Positions 37,058 to 45,415 of a stretch of DNA of 64,000 bases are shown one piece after another. A program made the translations under genes and the position numbers. The notes beneath the pieces were generated by a model. It was not told where the DNA came from. It worked only from the letters and a program-made list of their open reading frames with translations, and did not search any database. Numbering within the stretch: the first letter of the stretch is position 1; each line of letters begins with the position of its first letter. Origin of the DNA: an uncultured Candidatus Pelagibacter sp. (GTDB lineage Bacteria > Pseudomonadota > Alphaproteobacteria > Pelagibacterales > Pelagibacteraceae); assembly GCA_913030805.1 (NCBI GenBank), contig CAJWDL010000001.1, positions 1 to 64,000 on the forward strand, read 5' to 3'.

Positions 37058-38029
37058 ATGAAAATAGCACTAAAAAAAAAAAAAATATTTATAGCAGGCC
37101 ATAATGGAATGGTTGGATCTTCAATTTTAAGATATTTTAAAAAGTTAGATTTAAAAAATATTATTGTTCAGAGCAAAAAAAAGCTAGATCTAACAAACTA
37201 TAATAAAGTAAATAAATTTTTAATAAAAACAAAACCCGATATAGTAATTAATTGCGCAGGAAGGGTAGGTGGAATACTTGCAAATTTTACCTATCCAAAA
37301 GAATTTTTGTTTGAAAATATTTATATTCAGCTAAATTTATTAGATGCATGTTGTAAAAATAATGTGAGAACCTATATCAATCTTGGAAGTTCATGCATTT
37401 ATCCAAAAAAATCAAAACAGCCTATTAAAGAAGATTATTTATTGTCAGGAAAATTGGAACACACCAATGAAGCTTACGCGATTGCAAAAATTGTAGGGCT
37501 CAAATCGTGTGAATTTTATAATAGACAATTTAAAACGAATTATTTTACGTTAATGCCATGCAACATGTATGGACCAAACGACAATTTTGACATTAAAAGT
37601 AGTCATTTTATTCCAGGTATAATTAAGAAATTTTATACGGCTAATCGCAAAAATATGGAAAATGTAGAAATCTGGGGTTCGGGTAAGGCAAAAAGAGAAA
37701 TAATGCATGTAGATGATTTAGCATCCGCAATTTTTTTTATACTTAATAAAGTTGAAAAAAAAGATAAAAAAGTTTTGGCTGTTTTAAAAAAAAATTCCCA
37801 TATAAACATTGGGGCTAATAAAGAATATACCATCAAGCAGTATGCTAATATGATTGGTAAGTTATTTAAAAAAAAAATCAATTTAAAATTTAATAAATCA
37901 TATCCTGATGGTACGCCTCGAAAACTGTTGGATAGCTCTATTATATATAGCATGGGTTGGAAGCCAATTATATCAGTTCAAAAAGGACTTAGGGAAACTT
38001 TGAAATGGTATAAAGAAAATATAAAATAA
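37058..38029 (+). CDS. fcl: GDP-L-fucose synthase
   Basis: A 323-residue SDR that epimerises and reduces GDP-4-keto-6-deoxymannose to GDP-L-fucose with NADPH. Seen: IAGHNGMVGSS (residues 12-22), the diagnostic LGSSCIYPK, YAIAKIVGLKSCE with the catalytic YxxxK, PCNMYGPNDNFD and SSHFIPGII. Length is normal for the family. With gmd at 17732 it completes the GDP-fucose pathway. Codons 5-10 contain 14 consecutive A (37072-37085), a place where replication or transcription slippage would switch the gene off or on. It is the last island gene before tRNA-Val/5S. Confidence 0.95.
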   Translation: MKIALKKKKIFIAGHNGMVGSSILRYFKKLDLKNIIVQSKKKLDLTNYNKVNKFLIKTKPDIVINCAGRVGGILANFTYPKEFLFENIYIQLNLLDACCKNNVRTYINLGSSCIYPKKSKQPIKEDYLLSGKLEHTNEAYAIAKIVGLKSCEFYNRQFKTNYFTLMPCNMYGPNDNFDIKSSHFIPGIIKKFYTANRKNMENVEIWGSGKAKREIMHVDDLASAIFFILNKVEKKDKKVLAVLKKNSHINIGANKEYTIKQYANMIGKLFKKKINLKFNKSYPDGTPRKLLDSSIIYSMGWKPIISVQKGLRETLKWYKENIK

Positions 38030-38079
38030 GTTAACTGCATTGACTAAAATCAATCTAATAAAAAAAACTTATTCAAAAA

Positions 38080-38107
38080 TTGATGAAACTTAAAAATTTT
38101 ATATTTA
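38080..38107 (+). promoter_or_regulatory. candidate promoter for tRNA-Val and 5S rRNA
   Basis: TTGATG at 38080-38085 and TATTTA at 38102-38107 are separated by 16 bases and end 11 bases before the tRNA. They are a fair match to a vegetative -35/-10 pair. Since the 5S gene is cut off from the rRNA promoter by the island, tRNA-Val and 5S need their own promoter. In such A+T-rich DNA similar matches arise by chance, so this is only a candidate. Confidence 0.3.
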
Positions 38108-38118
38108 AACAAATAAAT

Positions 38119-38193
38119 GGGCATGTAGTTCAGTGGTAGAATGCTACGTTGACATCGTAGAGGTCGCAAGTTCAATTCTTGCCGTGCCCACCA
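38119..38193 (+). tRNA. tRNA-Val (GAC anticodon)
   Basis: A complete 75-base cloverleaf. The acceptor stem GGGCATG pairs with CGTGCCC, the anticodon stem CTACG/CGTAG closes the loop TTGACAT with anticodon GAC, and the T-loop TTCAATT is present. The discriminator A and the CCA end are encoded. It lies 88 bases upstream of 5S rRNA, at the right edge of the glycan island. Confidence 0.96.
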
Positions 38194-38280
38194 AACCTTA
38201 AAAGCTGGAGAAAAATTTGAATTAGTAAAAAGTTTTTTATTAATTTGATTGCAATTTATATTTATAATTATATAGATACA

Positions 38281-38400
38281 TAGCCTGGTGATTATTGCGA
38301 AGGGGTAATACCCGATCCCATTCCGAACTCGGAAGTCAAGCCCTTCAGCGCCGATGGTACTTTGTCTTAAGACACGGAAGAGTAGGTCGTCGCCAGGCTA
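38281..38400 (+). rRNA. rrf: 5S ribosomal RNA, detached from 23S
   Basis: About 120 bases. The terminal stem TAGCCTGG pairs perfectly with CCAGGCTA. The conserved internal segments CCCGATCCCATTCCGAACTCGG and GCGCCGATGGTACT are present, as is the GTAGGTCGTCGCCAGG 3' part. It is therefore a full, probably functional 5S gene, located about 38 kb downstream of 23S rather than directly after it. Confidence 0.96.
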
Positions 38401-38415
38401 AATGAAATTAAAGTT

Positions 38416-38541
38416 ATGAAAATTGCTACCTCATTAAAGTCATTGAAAAAAAGAGATCTAAATTCTAAATTAGTTAGAAGAAGAGGAAGAATTTACATAA
38501 TAAATAAAAAAAATCCCAAATTTAAAGCTAGACAAAAATAA
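38416..38541 (+). CDS. rpmJ: 50S ribosomal protein L36, cysteine-free form
   Basis: A 41-residue basic protein: [14 protein letters not shown] at the start, then [23 protein letters not shown]. This is the L36 family in its zinc-free (C-minus) form: the four zinc ligands of the classical 37-38 residue form are missing. L36 binds domain VI of 23S rRNA in the large subunit. It starts 15 bases after 5S rRNA, so it may be read from the same promoter, and pntAA follows 23 bases later. Confidence 0.95.
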   Translation: MKIATSLKSLKKRDLNSKLVRRRGRIYIINKKNPKFKARQK

Positions 38542-38564
38542 TTTCAGTATTTTTTTTATAATTT

Positions 38565-39665
38565 ATGAAAATTGGATCAATAAGTGAGGAATTGACTTCA
38601 GAGAAAAGAATTTCACTAACCCCCGAATTATCAAAAAAATATTTAGAATTGGGTGTAGAAATTTTTATAAACAAAAACTACGGAATTCATCTAGGTTTTC
38701 ATGACAATGATTATAAAGCAGAGGGAGTTCAAATATTAGAAGATGCTAAAGAAGTTATTAATAATTCCAATTCCTTAATACTGGTTAATTTACCAGAAAT
38801 AAATTGTATTGAAAAATTTAGAGAAAATACTTCATTGATAGGTATTTTTAATCCTCATGGAAATAAAAAAAAAATAGACTTATTGTTAAAAAAAAAAATT
38901 AATATTTTTTCTTTGGACTTGTTGCCAAGAATTGCAAAGGCTCAGTCAATGGATGTTTTATCTTCACAAGCTAACTTGGCTGGTTATAAAGCAGTAATAG
39001 AATCCTTTAACGAATTTGAAAAAGTTGTTCCAATGATGATGACTGCTGCTGGAACTATACCTGCAGCAAAAGTTTTGGTAATTGGAGCTGGGGTAGCTGG
39101 TTTACAAGCAATTGCCACGGCAAAACGTCTTGGAGCAATAGTTTTAGCCACTGATGTAAGACAGGACTCCAAGGAACAAGTGGAAAGTTTAGGAGGAAAA
39201 TTTTTGTCCGTCGAAGGAACTGAAGATCTAGAGACTAAAGAGGGATATGCAAAAGAAACAAGCGAAGATTTTAAATTGAAACAAAAAAAATTATTGAGCG
39301 ATACATTAAAAAAGATGGATATTGTTATTTGCACAGCATTGATGCCTGGCAAAAAAGCACCAAGAATAATAAATGAAGAAATGTTTAAAGATATACAAGC
39401 GGGGACGATTGTTTTTGATTTGGCAGTAGAGCAGGGGGGTAATTCAGCATATTCTGAGATGGATAAAATTGTGAATAAAAATGGTGTAAAAATAATTGGA
39501 TATAAAAATATATTGAATAAATTACCGCTCTCTGCAACAAACTTGTATTCCAAAAATTTATATAACTTTTTTTTTAATCTATATGACAAAGAAAAGAAAA
39601 ATTTAAATATTAATTTAAAAGACGAAATTATTAATAAAACTTTTATACAAAACAAAAATACTTAA
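38565..39665 (+). CDS. pntAA: NAD(P) transhydrogenase subunit alpha part 1
   Basis: A 366-residue soluble NAD(H)-binding subunit (domain I) of the proton-translocating transhydrogenase, which uses the proton gradient to pass hydride from NADH to NADP. Seen: PRIAKAQSMDVLSSQANLAG at residues 121-140, the family signature, and Rossmann motif GAGVAG at 174-179, followed by DVR and the mobile-loop region. The alpha chain is split here: the membrane part is the separate next gene, 3 bases on. This split is usual in alphaproteobacteria such as Rhodospirillum rubrum. Confidence 0.96.
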   Translation: MKIGSISEELTSEKRISLTPELSKKYLELGVEIFINKNYGIHLGFHDNDYKAEGVQILEDAKEVINNSNSLILVNLPEINCIEKFRENTSLIGIFNPHGNKKKIDLLLKKKINIFSLDLLPRIAKAQSMDVLSSQANLAGYKAVIESFNEFEKVVPMMMTAAGTIPAAKVLVIGAGVAGLQAIATAKRLGAIVLATDVRQDSKEQVESLGGKFLSVEGTEDLETKEGYAKETSEDFKLKQKKLLSDTLKKMDIVICTALMPGKKAPRIINEEMFKDIQAGTIVFDLAVEQGGNSAYSEMDKIVNKNGVKIIGYKNILNKLPLSATNLYSKNLYNFFFNLYDKEKKNLNINLKDEIINKTFIQNKNT

Positions 39666-39668
39666 TTT

Positions 39669-39974
39669 ATGGAAATTGACCCTTTTATTTTTAGACTAAG
39701 CATATTCATATTATCGATATTTATAGGATATTATGTTGTTTGGAGCGTGACGCCATCTTTGCATACTCCATTAATGTCAGTAACAAATGCTATCTCCTCT
39801 GTAATTATTGTAGGAGCAATAATTGCATCTTTGGCAGGTGAAAGTAATTCTAATTTTGAAATCTCAAATATTATTGGTTTTTTTGCGATATTACTGGCGG
39901 CAATCAATATTTTTGGAGGTTTTTTAGTAACTCAAAGAATGTTGCAGATGTACAAAAAAAAGAAAAAAAAATAA
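39669..39974 (+). CDS. pntAB: NAD(P) transhydrogenase subunit alpha part 2
   Basis: A 101-residue integral membrane protein with three helices, equal to the C-terminal membrane portion of E. coli PntA. HTPLMSVTNAISSVIIVGA near 36-54 is the conserved helix that lines the proton path, and the protein ends in a basic tail (QRMLQMYKKKKKK). It pairs with PntB's membrane domain. It lies 3 bases after pntAA and 4 bases before pntB in an obvious operon. Confidence 0.95.
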   Translation: MEIDPFIFRLSIFILSIFIGYYVVWSVTPSLHTPLMSVTNAISSVIIVGAIIASLAGESNSNFEISNIIGFFAILLAAINIFGGFLVTQRMLQMYKKKKKK

Positions 39975-39978
39975 AGAT

Positions 39979-41370
39979 ATGTCACCGAATCTTGCAGCAT
40001 TTTTATACTTAACTTCAGGGATATTATTTATTTTAGCTCTTCGAGGACTTTCATCACCTGAAACTTCAAGACAAGGAAACTTGTTTGGAATTTCGGGAAT
40101 GTTAATCGCTATCATTGTAACTTTTTTGGTAGCTGAATCCTTTTCTAAAGAATTTATTTATGTGTTAATTTTTTTGTCGGCAGGGGGAATAATTGGATCT
40201 GTTATAGCTTACAAAATTCCCATGACCGCCATGCCACAATTGGTTGCAGGATTTCATAGTTTAGTGGGTTTTGCCGCTGTATTGGTAGCAATATCGGCTT
40301 TCCTTGAACCAAATGTATTTAATTTAGGCACAGTCGGAAATATTAAAACTGCAAGCTTAATTGAAATGTCATTAGGAGCTTCTATTGGGGCAATTACTTT
40401 TTCTGGATCAGTTATAGCATTCTTAAAATTACAAGGAATTATGTCAGGTTCTCCAATTATATTTAGAGGCCAACATATATTAAATGGATTAATTGGAATT
40501 TCGATAGTTGTTTCAATCGTTTATCTTTGCATAAGCCAGTTACCTCATTTATTTTGGATATTAATTTTAATTTCTTTCTTAGTTGGATTTCTTTTAATTA
40601 TTCCAATTGGTGGTGCAGATATGCCTGTAGTTATTTCAATGTTAAATTCATATTCTGGTTGGGCAGCAGCAGGTATAGGATTTACATTAGAAAATACTGC
40701 GTTAATAATAACAGGAGCTCTTGTAGGTTCTTCTGGAGCAATTCTTTCTTACATAATGTGCAAAGGAATGAACAGATCGTTCTTTAATGTGATACTTGGT
40801 GGATTTGGAGCAACAGATGACACAGCAAAAAATATTGAAAAAAAACCAGTCAAAAGTGGAAACGCTGAAGATGCGGCTTTTTTAATGAAAAATGCATCAT
40901 CAGTTATAATTGTACCTGGGTATGGTATGGCAGTTGCACAAGCACAACATGTTTTAAGAGAGATGGTCGATTTTTTAAAAAAAAATGGAATTAAAGTCTC
41001 CTATGCAATTCATCCAGTTGCTGGAAGAATGCCAGGACATATGAATGTGTTACTTGCTGAAGCCAATGTTTCTTACGATGAAGTTTTTGAATTAGATGAT
41101 ATTAATAATGATTTTGCAAATACAGATGTGGCCTTTGTAATAGGAGCAAACGATGTGACTAATCCTGCGGCTAAAACTGATCCTCAAAGCCCAATTTATG
41201 GTATGCCCGTGTTAGATGTAGAAAAGTGCAAATCAGTTTTATTTGTCAAAAGAAGTTTGTCCCCTGGATATGCCGGAATAGATAATGAGCTTTTTTACAG
41301 AGATAATACTTTAATGTTATTTGCAGATGCAAAAAAAATGACAGAGGATATTGTAAAAAATTTAAATTAA
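39979..41370 (+). CDS. pntB: NAD(P) transhydrogenase subunit beta
   Basis: A 463-residue subunit with about nine N-terminal membrane helices (residues 1-260) and the C-terminal NADP-binding domain III. GGADMPVVISMLNSYSGWAA near 212-231 is the family motif at the proton channel. The C-terminal domain shows VPGYGMAVAQAQHVL, HPVAGRMPGHMNVLLAEA and VIGANDVTNPAA. It completes the three-gene pnt operon. In a SAR11-like cell it would supply NADPH using proton-motive force. About 190 bases without a gene follow. Confidence 0.96.
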   Translation: MSPNLAAFLYLTSGILFILALRGLSSPETSRQGNLFGISGMLIAIIVTFLVAESFSKEFIYVLIFLSAGGIIGSVIAYKIPMTAMPQLVAGFHSLVGFAAVLVAISAFLEPNVFNLGTVGNIKTASLIEMSLGASIGAITFSGSVIAFLKLQGIMSGSPIIFRGQHILNGLIGISIVVSIVYLCISQLPHLFWILILISFLVGFLLIIPIGGADMPVVISMLNSYSGWAAAGIGFTLENTALIITGALVGSSGAILSYIMCKGMNRSFFNVILGGFGATDDTAKNIEKKPVKSGNAEDAAFLMKNASSVIIVPGYGMAVAQAQHVLREMVDFLKKNGIKVSYAIHPVAGRMPGHMNVLLAEANVSYDEVFELDDINNDFANTDVAFVIGANDVTNPAAKTDPQSPIYGMPVLDVEKCKSVLFVKRSLSPGYAGIDNELFYRDNTLMLFADAKKMTEDIVKNLN

Positions 41371-41562
41371 TCGTGTATAATTTAACATAAGAATTAGTAT
41401 TTTTAGTCTACTTTTTTCATATGTTTTTAAAATTTTTTTATTAAATTTTTCCACTCGTCATAATCAGAGGCATATTTGTTAAAAGAAGTTAGAGTTTGTA
41501 TAATGATTATGCAGAAGTAAAGAAATTGTCAAATTTTTTGAAATATTCATTTAATCAGAAAC
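41371..41562. other. intergenic region at left edge of the second island
   Basis: No supportable gene or RNA was found in these 192 bases between pntB and the convergent DUF5672 gene. The only open frames are short and A+T-driven. It marks the change from core metabolism genes to a second sugar-modification island. Confidence 0.5.
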
Positions 41563-42552
41563 TTACCACTTTCCTATTGGAGCACGTCGCATATATTCTT
41601 TTAAAAAATAATCTCTCATATGTCTTGCATGAAAACCAAAAACAGAATTTACATCTTGTCCGTAAAGATGAAGAGTGTCCCATTCTATTGCAAATTGAGC
41701 TGCAAGTTTTGGTGGTGCAAAACGAATATCTTTATCTATCAATTCTTTATAAAGGTAATGACAAATAACTAAATCCTCATTTTTAATTGGAAATTTTAAC
41801 GAGTCATAATTTATCTTTGTAGTAGTCTTAAGCAGTTTACGACTACGTAAAGAAAAACCTCCACTACCAACACAATTTTCTTTCATATTTAAAATAGGAA
41901 TGGGGCCAGGAAGCCCAGGAGATCCAACAAGATTGGGATCCATCTGAATCTTATTAGGCCAAGGTGCTCCTATATAGTCAAATTCAAGGAATTCTTCTTT
42001 CCAAAGATCAGCATCAACTACAAAACTATCACCTTGCACATATAGACAATGAGAAGTTTCAATATATTTATGTAAATCCTTCATAAAGAATCGATTCGCA
42101 TCAGTCCTACCCATAGGCGCTACTGAAACGTATTCAATATCTGAATATTTTTTTTCAGGAAGTGAAGAAGATAAAAGCTTAACTGCTCCAAATTCGATAT
42201 TTTGCGAAGAAATTTTCAACGATATTTGATGCTCTTCTATTTCAACAGAAGTTGCTGCTAAAAGTGTAACATTAGGTAGTGTTAATTTTTTTTTTAAACG
42301 GGGTATTACTGAGACAGAACTTTTCAGATGTTTTTCCAAATCTTCATAAGTTTTAGGTATTGTTTTATGTTTTTTGTGGTATTTTCTTATTTTTCTTTTT
42401 TGCCATATTCTCATACTGGCTAATAACAAACCATATCCGACATACAATGCTATTGCCCAAAAAATAACCGTAATTCCATTTAAATCAAATAAGTTATAAG
42501 CAATAAACAAACCCAACAAAATAACTGCTAAAATTTTAGTATGTTTGTTCAT
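41563..42552 (-). CDS. DUF5672-like protein with N-terminal membrane helices
   Basis: A 329-residue protein. Two hydrophobic segments at about 7-23 and 27-47 form a hairpin anchor, followed by a basic linker. From about residue 90 the sequence matches what I know as DUF5672, a GT-like domain seen in glycan loci: YVQGDSFVVDADLWKEEFL, then FDYIGAPWPNK, and CVGSGGFSLRSRKLL. The acidic VDAD and the GGFSLRS loop fit a glycosyltransferase active site. Its codon use looks less A+T-extreme than that of the glycan island. The MORN gene lies 31 bases upstream. Confidence 0.75.
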   Translation of the reverse strand: MNKHTKILAVILLGLFIAYNLFDLNGITVIFWAIALYVGYGLLLASMRIWQKRKIRKYHKKHKTIPKTYEDLEKHLKSSVSVIPRLKKKLTLPNVTLLAATSVEIEEHQISLKISSQNIEFGAVKLLSSSLPEKKYSDIEYVSVAPMGRTDANRFFMKDLHKYIETSHCLYVQGDSFVVDADLWKEEFLEFDYIGAPWPNKIQMDPNLVGSPGLPGPIPILNMKENCVGSGGFSLRSRKLLKTTTKINYDSLKFPIKNEDLVICHYLYKELIDKDIRFAPPKLAAQFAIEWDTLHLYGQDVNSVFGFHARHMRDYFLKEYMRRAPIGKW

Positions 42553-42583
42553 GCTTATTTCAACAAAAAGCGTTTAATAATCA

Positions 42584-43180
42584 TTATTTTGATTTAACTA
42601 ATTTATTTTTTTTCCAAATGCCTTCTTCTTTTCCATTGGCATGTGTGAAGGTTCCTTTTCCGTGTCGTTTACCTTTTTTCCATTCACCAACATACTTGTC
42701 TCCATTAATGTATAAATATGTTCCTTTTCCGTGACGTTCCTTTAGGTTATCTGGAGCAAAATATTTATCTTTTTTCCATTCTCCAATATATTTGTCCCCA
42801 TTAGAGTATATGTAAGTTCCTTCTCCATGATATTCATGCTTTTTCCATTCTCCAACGTACATATCTCCATTAGCGTACGTATAGGTTCCTTGTCCGTGTC
42901 GCTTATGATTTTTATATTGACCGACATATTCTCTACCTTCGTGTCTGAATATTCCTTGTCCATGAAATTTTCCCTCATAAAATTCACCAATATATTTTTG
43001 GCCCTTGGGGCCCATTCCAGTGCCATGGCAGTTTGTCCATTTTCTCATCTTATTAAAATGTTTCCTTGAATATTCTGAAATGTTTTTATTATTCCCTTCA
43101 CATTCAGGTAACGAACTTTGTGCCAACACCTTTCCACAAAACAGAAAAACTAAAAACACACAAAAGTATATCTTTTTCAT
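42584..43180 (-). CDS. MORN-repeat protein with signal peptide
   Basis: About 198 residues from the ATG at 43180; an ATG three codons upstream is also open. The N terminus KKIYFCVFLVFLFCGKVLAQ is a Sec signal peptide with an AxA-like cleavage site before QSS. About residues 60-195 hold five to six MORN repeats with the pattern YxGEWKxxxxHGxGTYxYxNGD; the fourth is stretched by an 8-residue insert (FAPDNLKE). MORN sheets bind membranes, lipids or proteins. The gene precedes the DUF5672 gene, 31 bases apart, so the two may act together at the envelope. The function is not known. Confidence 0.87.
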   Translation of the reverse strand: MKKIYFCVFLVFLFCGKVLAQSSLPECEGNNKNISEYSRKHFNKMRKWTNCHGTGMGPKGQKYIGEFYEGKFHGQGIFRHEGREYVGQYKNHKRHGQGTYTYANGDMYVGEWKKHEYHGEGTYIYSNGDKYIGEWKKDKYFAPDNLKERHGKGTYLYINGDKYVGEWKKGKRHGKGTFTHANGKEEGIWKKNKLVKSK

Positions 43181-43224
43181 TTTGGACATCTTTTTTTATT
43201 AACCCTTAAATCTTTTATTGAAAA

Positions 43225-43941
43225 TTACTTATTTTTAAGTATTTTTTTCATCTTTTCTGTGTTGATCGAAGAGTTAATGGGCATTTTTATTTTTTTGTTT
43301 TTTTTTAAAAATATCTTTTTGATTTTTGGATTTTCTATTTTTGCAAAATTATATACCGATTGAACCTTCCCTCCTACATTTAATATTCCTTTTTCATTAA
43401 GTAATTTTAATAATATTTTTGCAACTTTATCATGATACATAAAACTATTTTTGACATCATAAAATGCAGCTTTGTGAATAAATGGTTTTTCGGTCATGCA
43501 CAATCTTAATATCAAGGAATTTTTGTATAATTGAACAGCACATTCGCCACCAAGTTTTGACCAAGCATAATTATTTACAGGAAACAAGCTATCAGATTCC
43601 AAATAATTGCCTTTTGTGCCTGGATAGACATAACTAGTAGAAAAATAAATAAGTTTAATATTTTTTTCTTTACATGCCTTGGTAATATTACAAGTTCCAA
43701 TAATATTTAGATCGATACTTTTTTGAATTTGGCGATCGTGAATATTCATCGGTCTAGATAATCCCGCAAGATGAATAAGGATATTTGGTTTTTTTAATTT
43801 TATGTATTTTTGTATACTTCCAAAGTTTGTGATATCCAAAGTTTTTTTGTTTGGATAAAGAATCTCATAATTTGTTTTTAATTTTTTAAGAACGGTTCCA
43901 AATCTTCCTGTGCCACCTGTAACCAAAATTCTTTTTTTCAT
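43225..43941 (-). CDS. SDR sugar-nucleotide reductase (RmlD-like)
   Basis: A 238-residue short SDR. The nucleotide-binding motif is GGTGRFG at residues 9-15, FSTSYVYPG lies near 105-113, and catalytic YxxxK is in NNYAWSKLGGE. DITNFGSIQKYIKLKKP resembles the RmlD/dTDP-4-dehydrorhamnose reductase family, though it is shorter than usual (about 290). It probably reduces a 4-keto sugar nucleotide made in this island. It is 2 bases downstream of the FAD enzyme at 43944. A 17-codon relic of the same gene, in opposite orientation, lies at 56585. Confidence 0.82.
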   Translation of the reverse strand: MKKRILVTGGTGRFGTVLKKLKTNYEILYPNKKTLDITNFGSIQKYIKLKKPNILIHLAGLSRPMNIHDRQIQKSIDLNIIGTCNITKACKEKNIKLIYFSTSYVYPGTKGNYLESDSLFPVNNYAWSKLGGECAVQLYKNSLILRLCMTEKPFIHKAAFYDVKNSFMYHDKVAKILLKLLNEKGILNVGGKVQSVYNFAKIENPKIKKIFLKKNKKIKMPINSSINTEKMKKILKNK

Positions 43942-43943
43942 AA

Positions 43944-45335
43944 TTAATCGCGTATAATTTTATCAGCAGCGTCAAATCCAACTCTTATCATTTGATCAAT
44001 ATCACCATAATAAAATTGTCCTTGTCGACCAATAGAATAAAAATTTTTAATTTTAGCAAAATATTTTTCTGTTTCACGTAAGTAAATTTCGTAATCCTTT
44101 CTGTAAATTGGGTAAACGCTTGGAACCTTAATTACTTTATAATTTATAACATCCACTTTTTTTATGAAATTGTCTTTTTCAATTCTCTGCATACACATTG
44201 AAAAAATTTCTTCATCAGAAGTCTTCCACATTTTAGATCCATAATGACAAGATATTTCTACTGCCAATATGTTTTGATCTTGTGGACTTAAACTTTCACT
44301 AAAAGAATTCATATTAGTAATTCTGTTGTAGGGTTTATCAATAAAATAACAATATTGACAATCGAGAACATTTTTTTTATTTGTTATTAAATAGAGCAAA
44401 ATCAGAGACAAGTATTCCAATTTTTTTGCAGATTGTATTATTTTTGTTTCAGGCAAAGGTTTGATTTTTGATATAACTCTATTTAACGGTATAGTAGATA
44501 TAACAATATCTCCAGAAAAAATTTTATCTTTAGTTTTGACATCAAATAAATTATTTGAATTTAAAACTATTTCATTAACCTCCTGGGATGTATGAATTTT
44601 TCCACCATTACTTTTTATTTTTTTACCTATTCTATTTGCAATTTCTCCGTAACCTTTTTTTGGATAATAGCTAGGCAAACTTTCCCTTTCTACAAGTGAA
44701 AGTTTTCCAGGCTCTCGTTTTGAAAGCTCCAAATATTTATTTATCAAAAGATGCTTAAGTGTTCTCGCAAAATCTAATTTTTTACTTGAAGGAATTACTC
44801 TATGAGAAAGTTCGGATGTTTCGATTTTCCAAAATTGTTCCGTATAGGGTTTAAAAAAATTTAGATAAAGATACTTTCCAAAATTATCTATTGCCCATTG
44901 TTTTACTGTTAAATTTTTATCTTGTGTTTTTTTTACAAATAAAGAAGATATAGATGTAATAATATAAGATTTCGCAAAACTCAGAGAACACATAATTGCA
45001 GATAAAATTCCCAATTGAACTAGAATACTTTTTGCAGATAATGGATAATCTACATATTTTCCCTTAAACATCATTTTTACAATTCTTTTTGAATATGGTA
45101 TTTCACCTTGTTCACCTTCAAATAAATTCATTACTTTTTTAAAAACCTCTTTGTCTTCACTAAAAAATGAATGTGGTCCAATATCAAAAAAATAATTTTC
45201 TATTTTTATAGATCTTGCAAGGCCTCCTATAAATTTATCCATTTCTATTATATTTACCTCGTAACCTTTCTCAGAAAGCTTCCATGCAACGCTTAATCCA
45301 GAGATTCCAGCTCCAATGACCACAATTTTTTTCAT
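43944..45335 (-). CDS. FAD-dependent amine-oxidase/UDP-galactopyranose mutase-like protein
   Basis: A 463-residue flavoprotein. The dinucleotide motif is VVIGAGISGLSVAWKL at residues 4-19, followed by E33 and FIGGLARS, which hold the FAD ribose and diphosphate. The C-terminal end YYGDIDQMIRVGFDAADKII is the second FAD-contact segment. Members in glycan loci include UDP-galactopyranose mutase-like and protoporphyrinogen-oxidase-like enzymes; which applies is not clear. The next gene (43225) starts 2 bases after its stop. An internally deleted paralogue is at 47670. The divergent gene is the ketoisomerase at 45416. Confidence 0.82.
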   Translation of the reverse strand: MKKIVVIGAGISGLSVAWKLSEKGYEVNIIEMDKFIGGLARSIKIENYFFDIGPHSFFSEDKEVFKKVMNLFEGEQGEIPYSKRIVKMMFKGKYVDYPLSAKSILVQLGILSAIMCSLSFAKSYIITSISSLFVKKTQDKNLTVKQWAIDNFGKYLYLNFFKPYTEQFWKIETSELSHRVIPSSKKLDFARTLKHLLINKYLELSKREPGKLSLVERESLPSYYPKKGYGEIANRIGKKIKSNGGKIHTSQEVNEIVLNSNNLFDVKTKDKIFSGDIVISTIPLNRVISKIKPLPETKIIQSAKKLEYLSLILLYLITNKKNVLDCQYCYFIDKPYNRITNMNSFSESLSPQDQNILAVEISCHYGSKMWKTSDEEIFSMCMQRIEKDNFIKKVDVINYKVIKVPSVYPIYRKDYEIYLRETEKYFAKIKNFYSIGRQGQFYYGDIDQMIRVGFDAADKIIRD

Positions 45336-45415
45336 AATTTGCCTATTTATATAGATATATTTATATATTGTAAGTCAAAAAATTTTTTTTGAAAATTTAT
45401 AATCGATAAGTTTAA

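Larger units (their letters stand above)
296..38118. other. surface-polysaccharide island between 23S and 5S rRNA (SAR11 hypervariable region 2 type)
   Basis: Between the 23S 3' end and tRNA-Val/5S rRNA lie about 35 genes, nearly all for nucleotide-sugar synthesis, glycosyl transfer, methylation or membrane-embedded glycan assembly. Strand changes are frequent, which suggests assembly from separate cassettes. The location matches the published SAR11 hypervariable region 2. That identity rests on recalled knowledge; the gene content and the split rRNA operon are seen directly. No integrase, transposase or direct-repeat attachment site was noticed at either edge. Confidence 0.85.

Noticed and set aside
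37633-37953. 106-codon minus-strand frame opposite fcl
   Set aside because: It is a shadow of the GDP-fucose synthase reading frame and has no recognisable domain.
38040-38068. TTGACT at 38040 as the -35 box of the tRNA-Val/5S promoter
   Set aside because: No fitting -10 hexamer lies 16-18 bases downstream; the pair at 38080/38102 is better placed.
40527-40787. 86-codon alternate-frame plus-strand ORF inside pntB
   Set aside because: It is an overlapping frame within a well-conserved membrane subunit and has no features of its own.
42650-43010. Tandem DNA repeats that at first resembled a CRISPR-like or minisatellite array
   Set aside because: The repeat period matches MORN units of about 23 residues, and the repeats are diverged coding sequence, not identical repeats with unique spacers.
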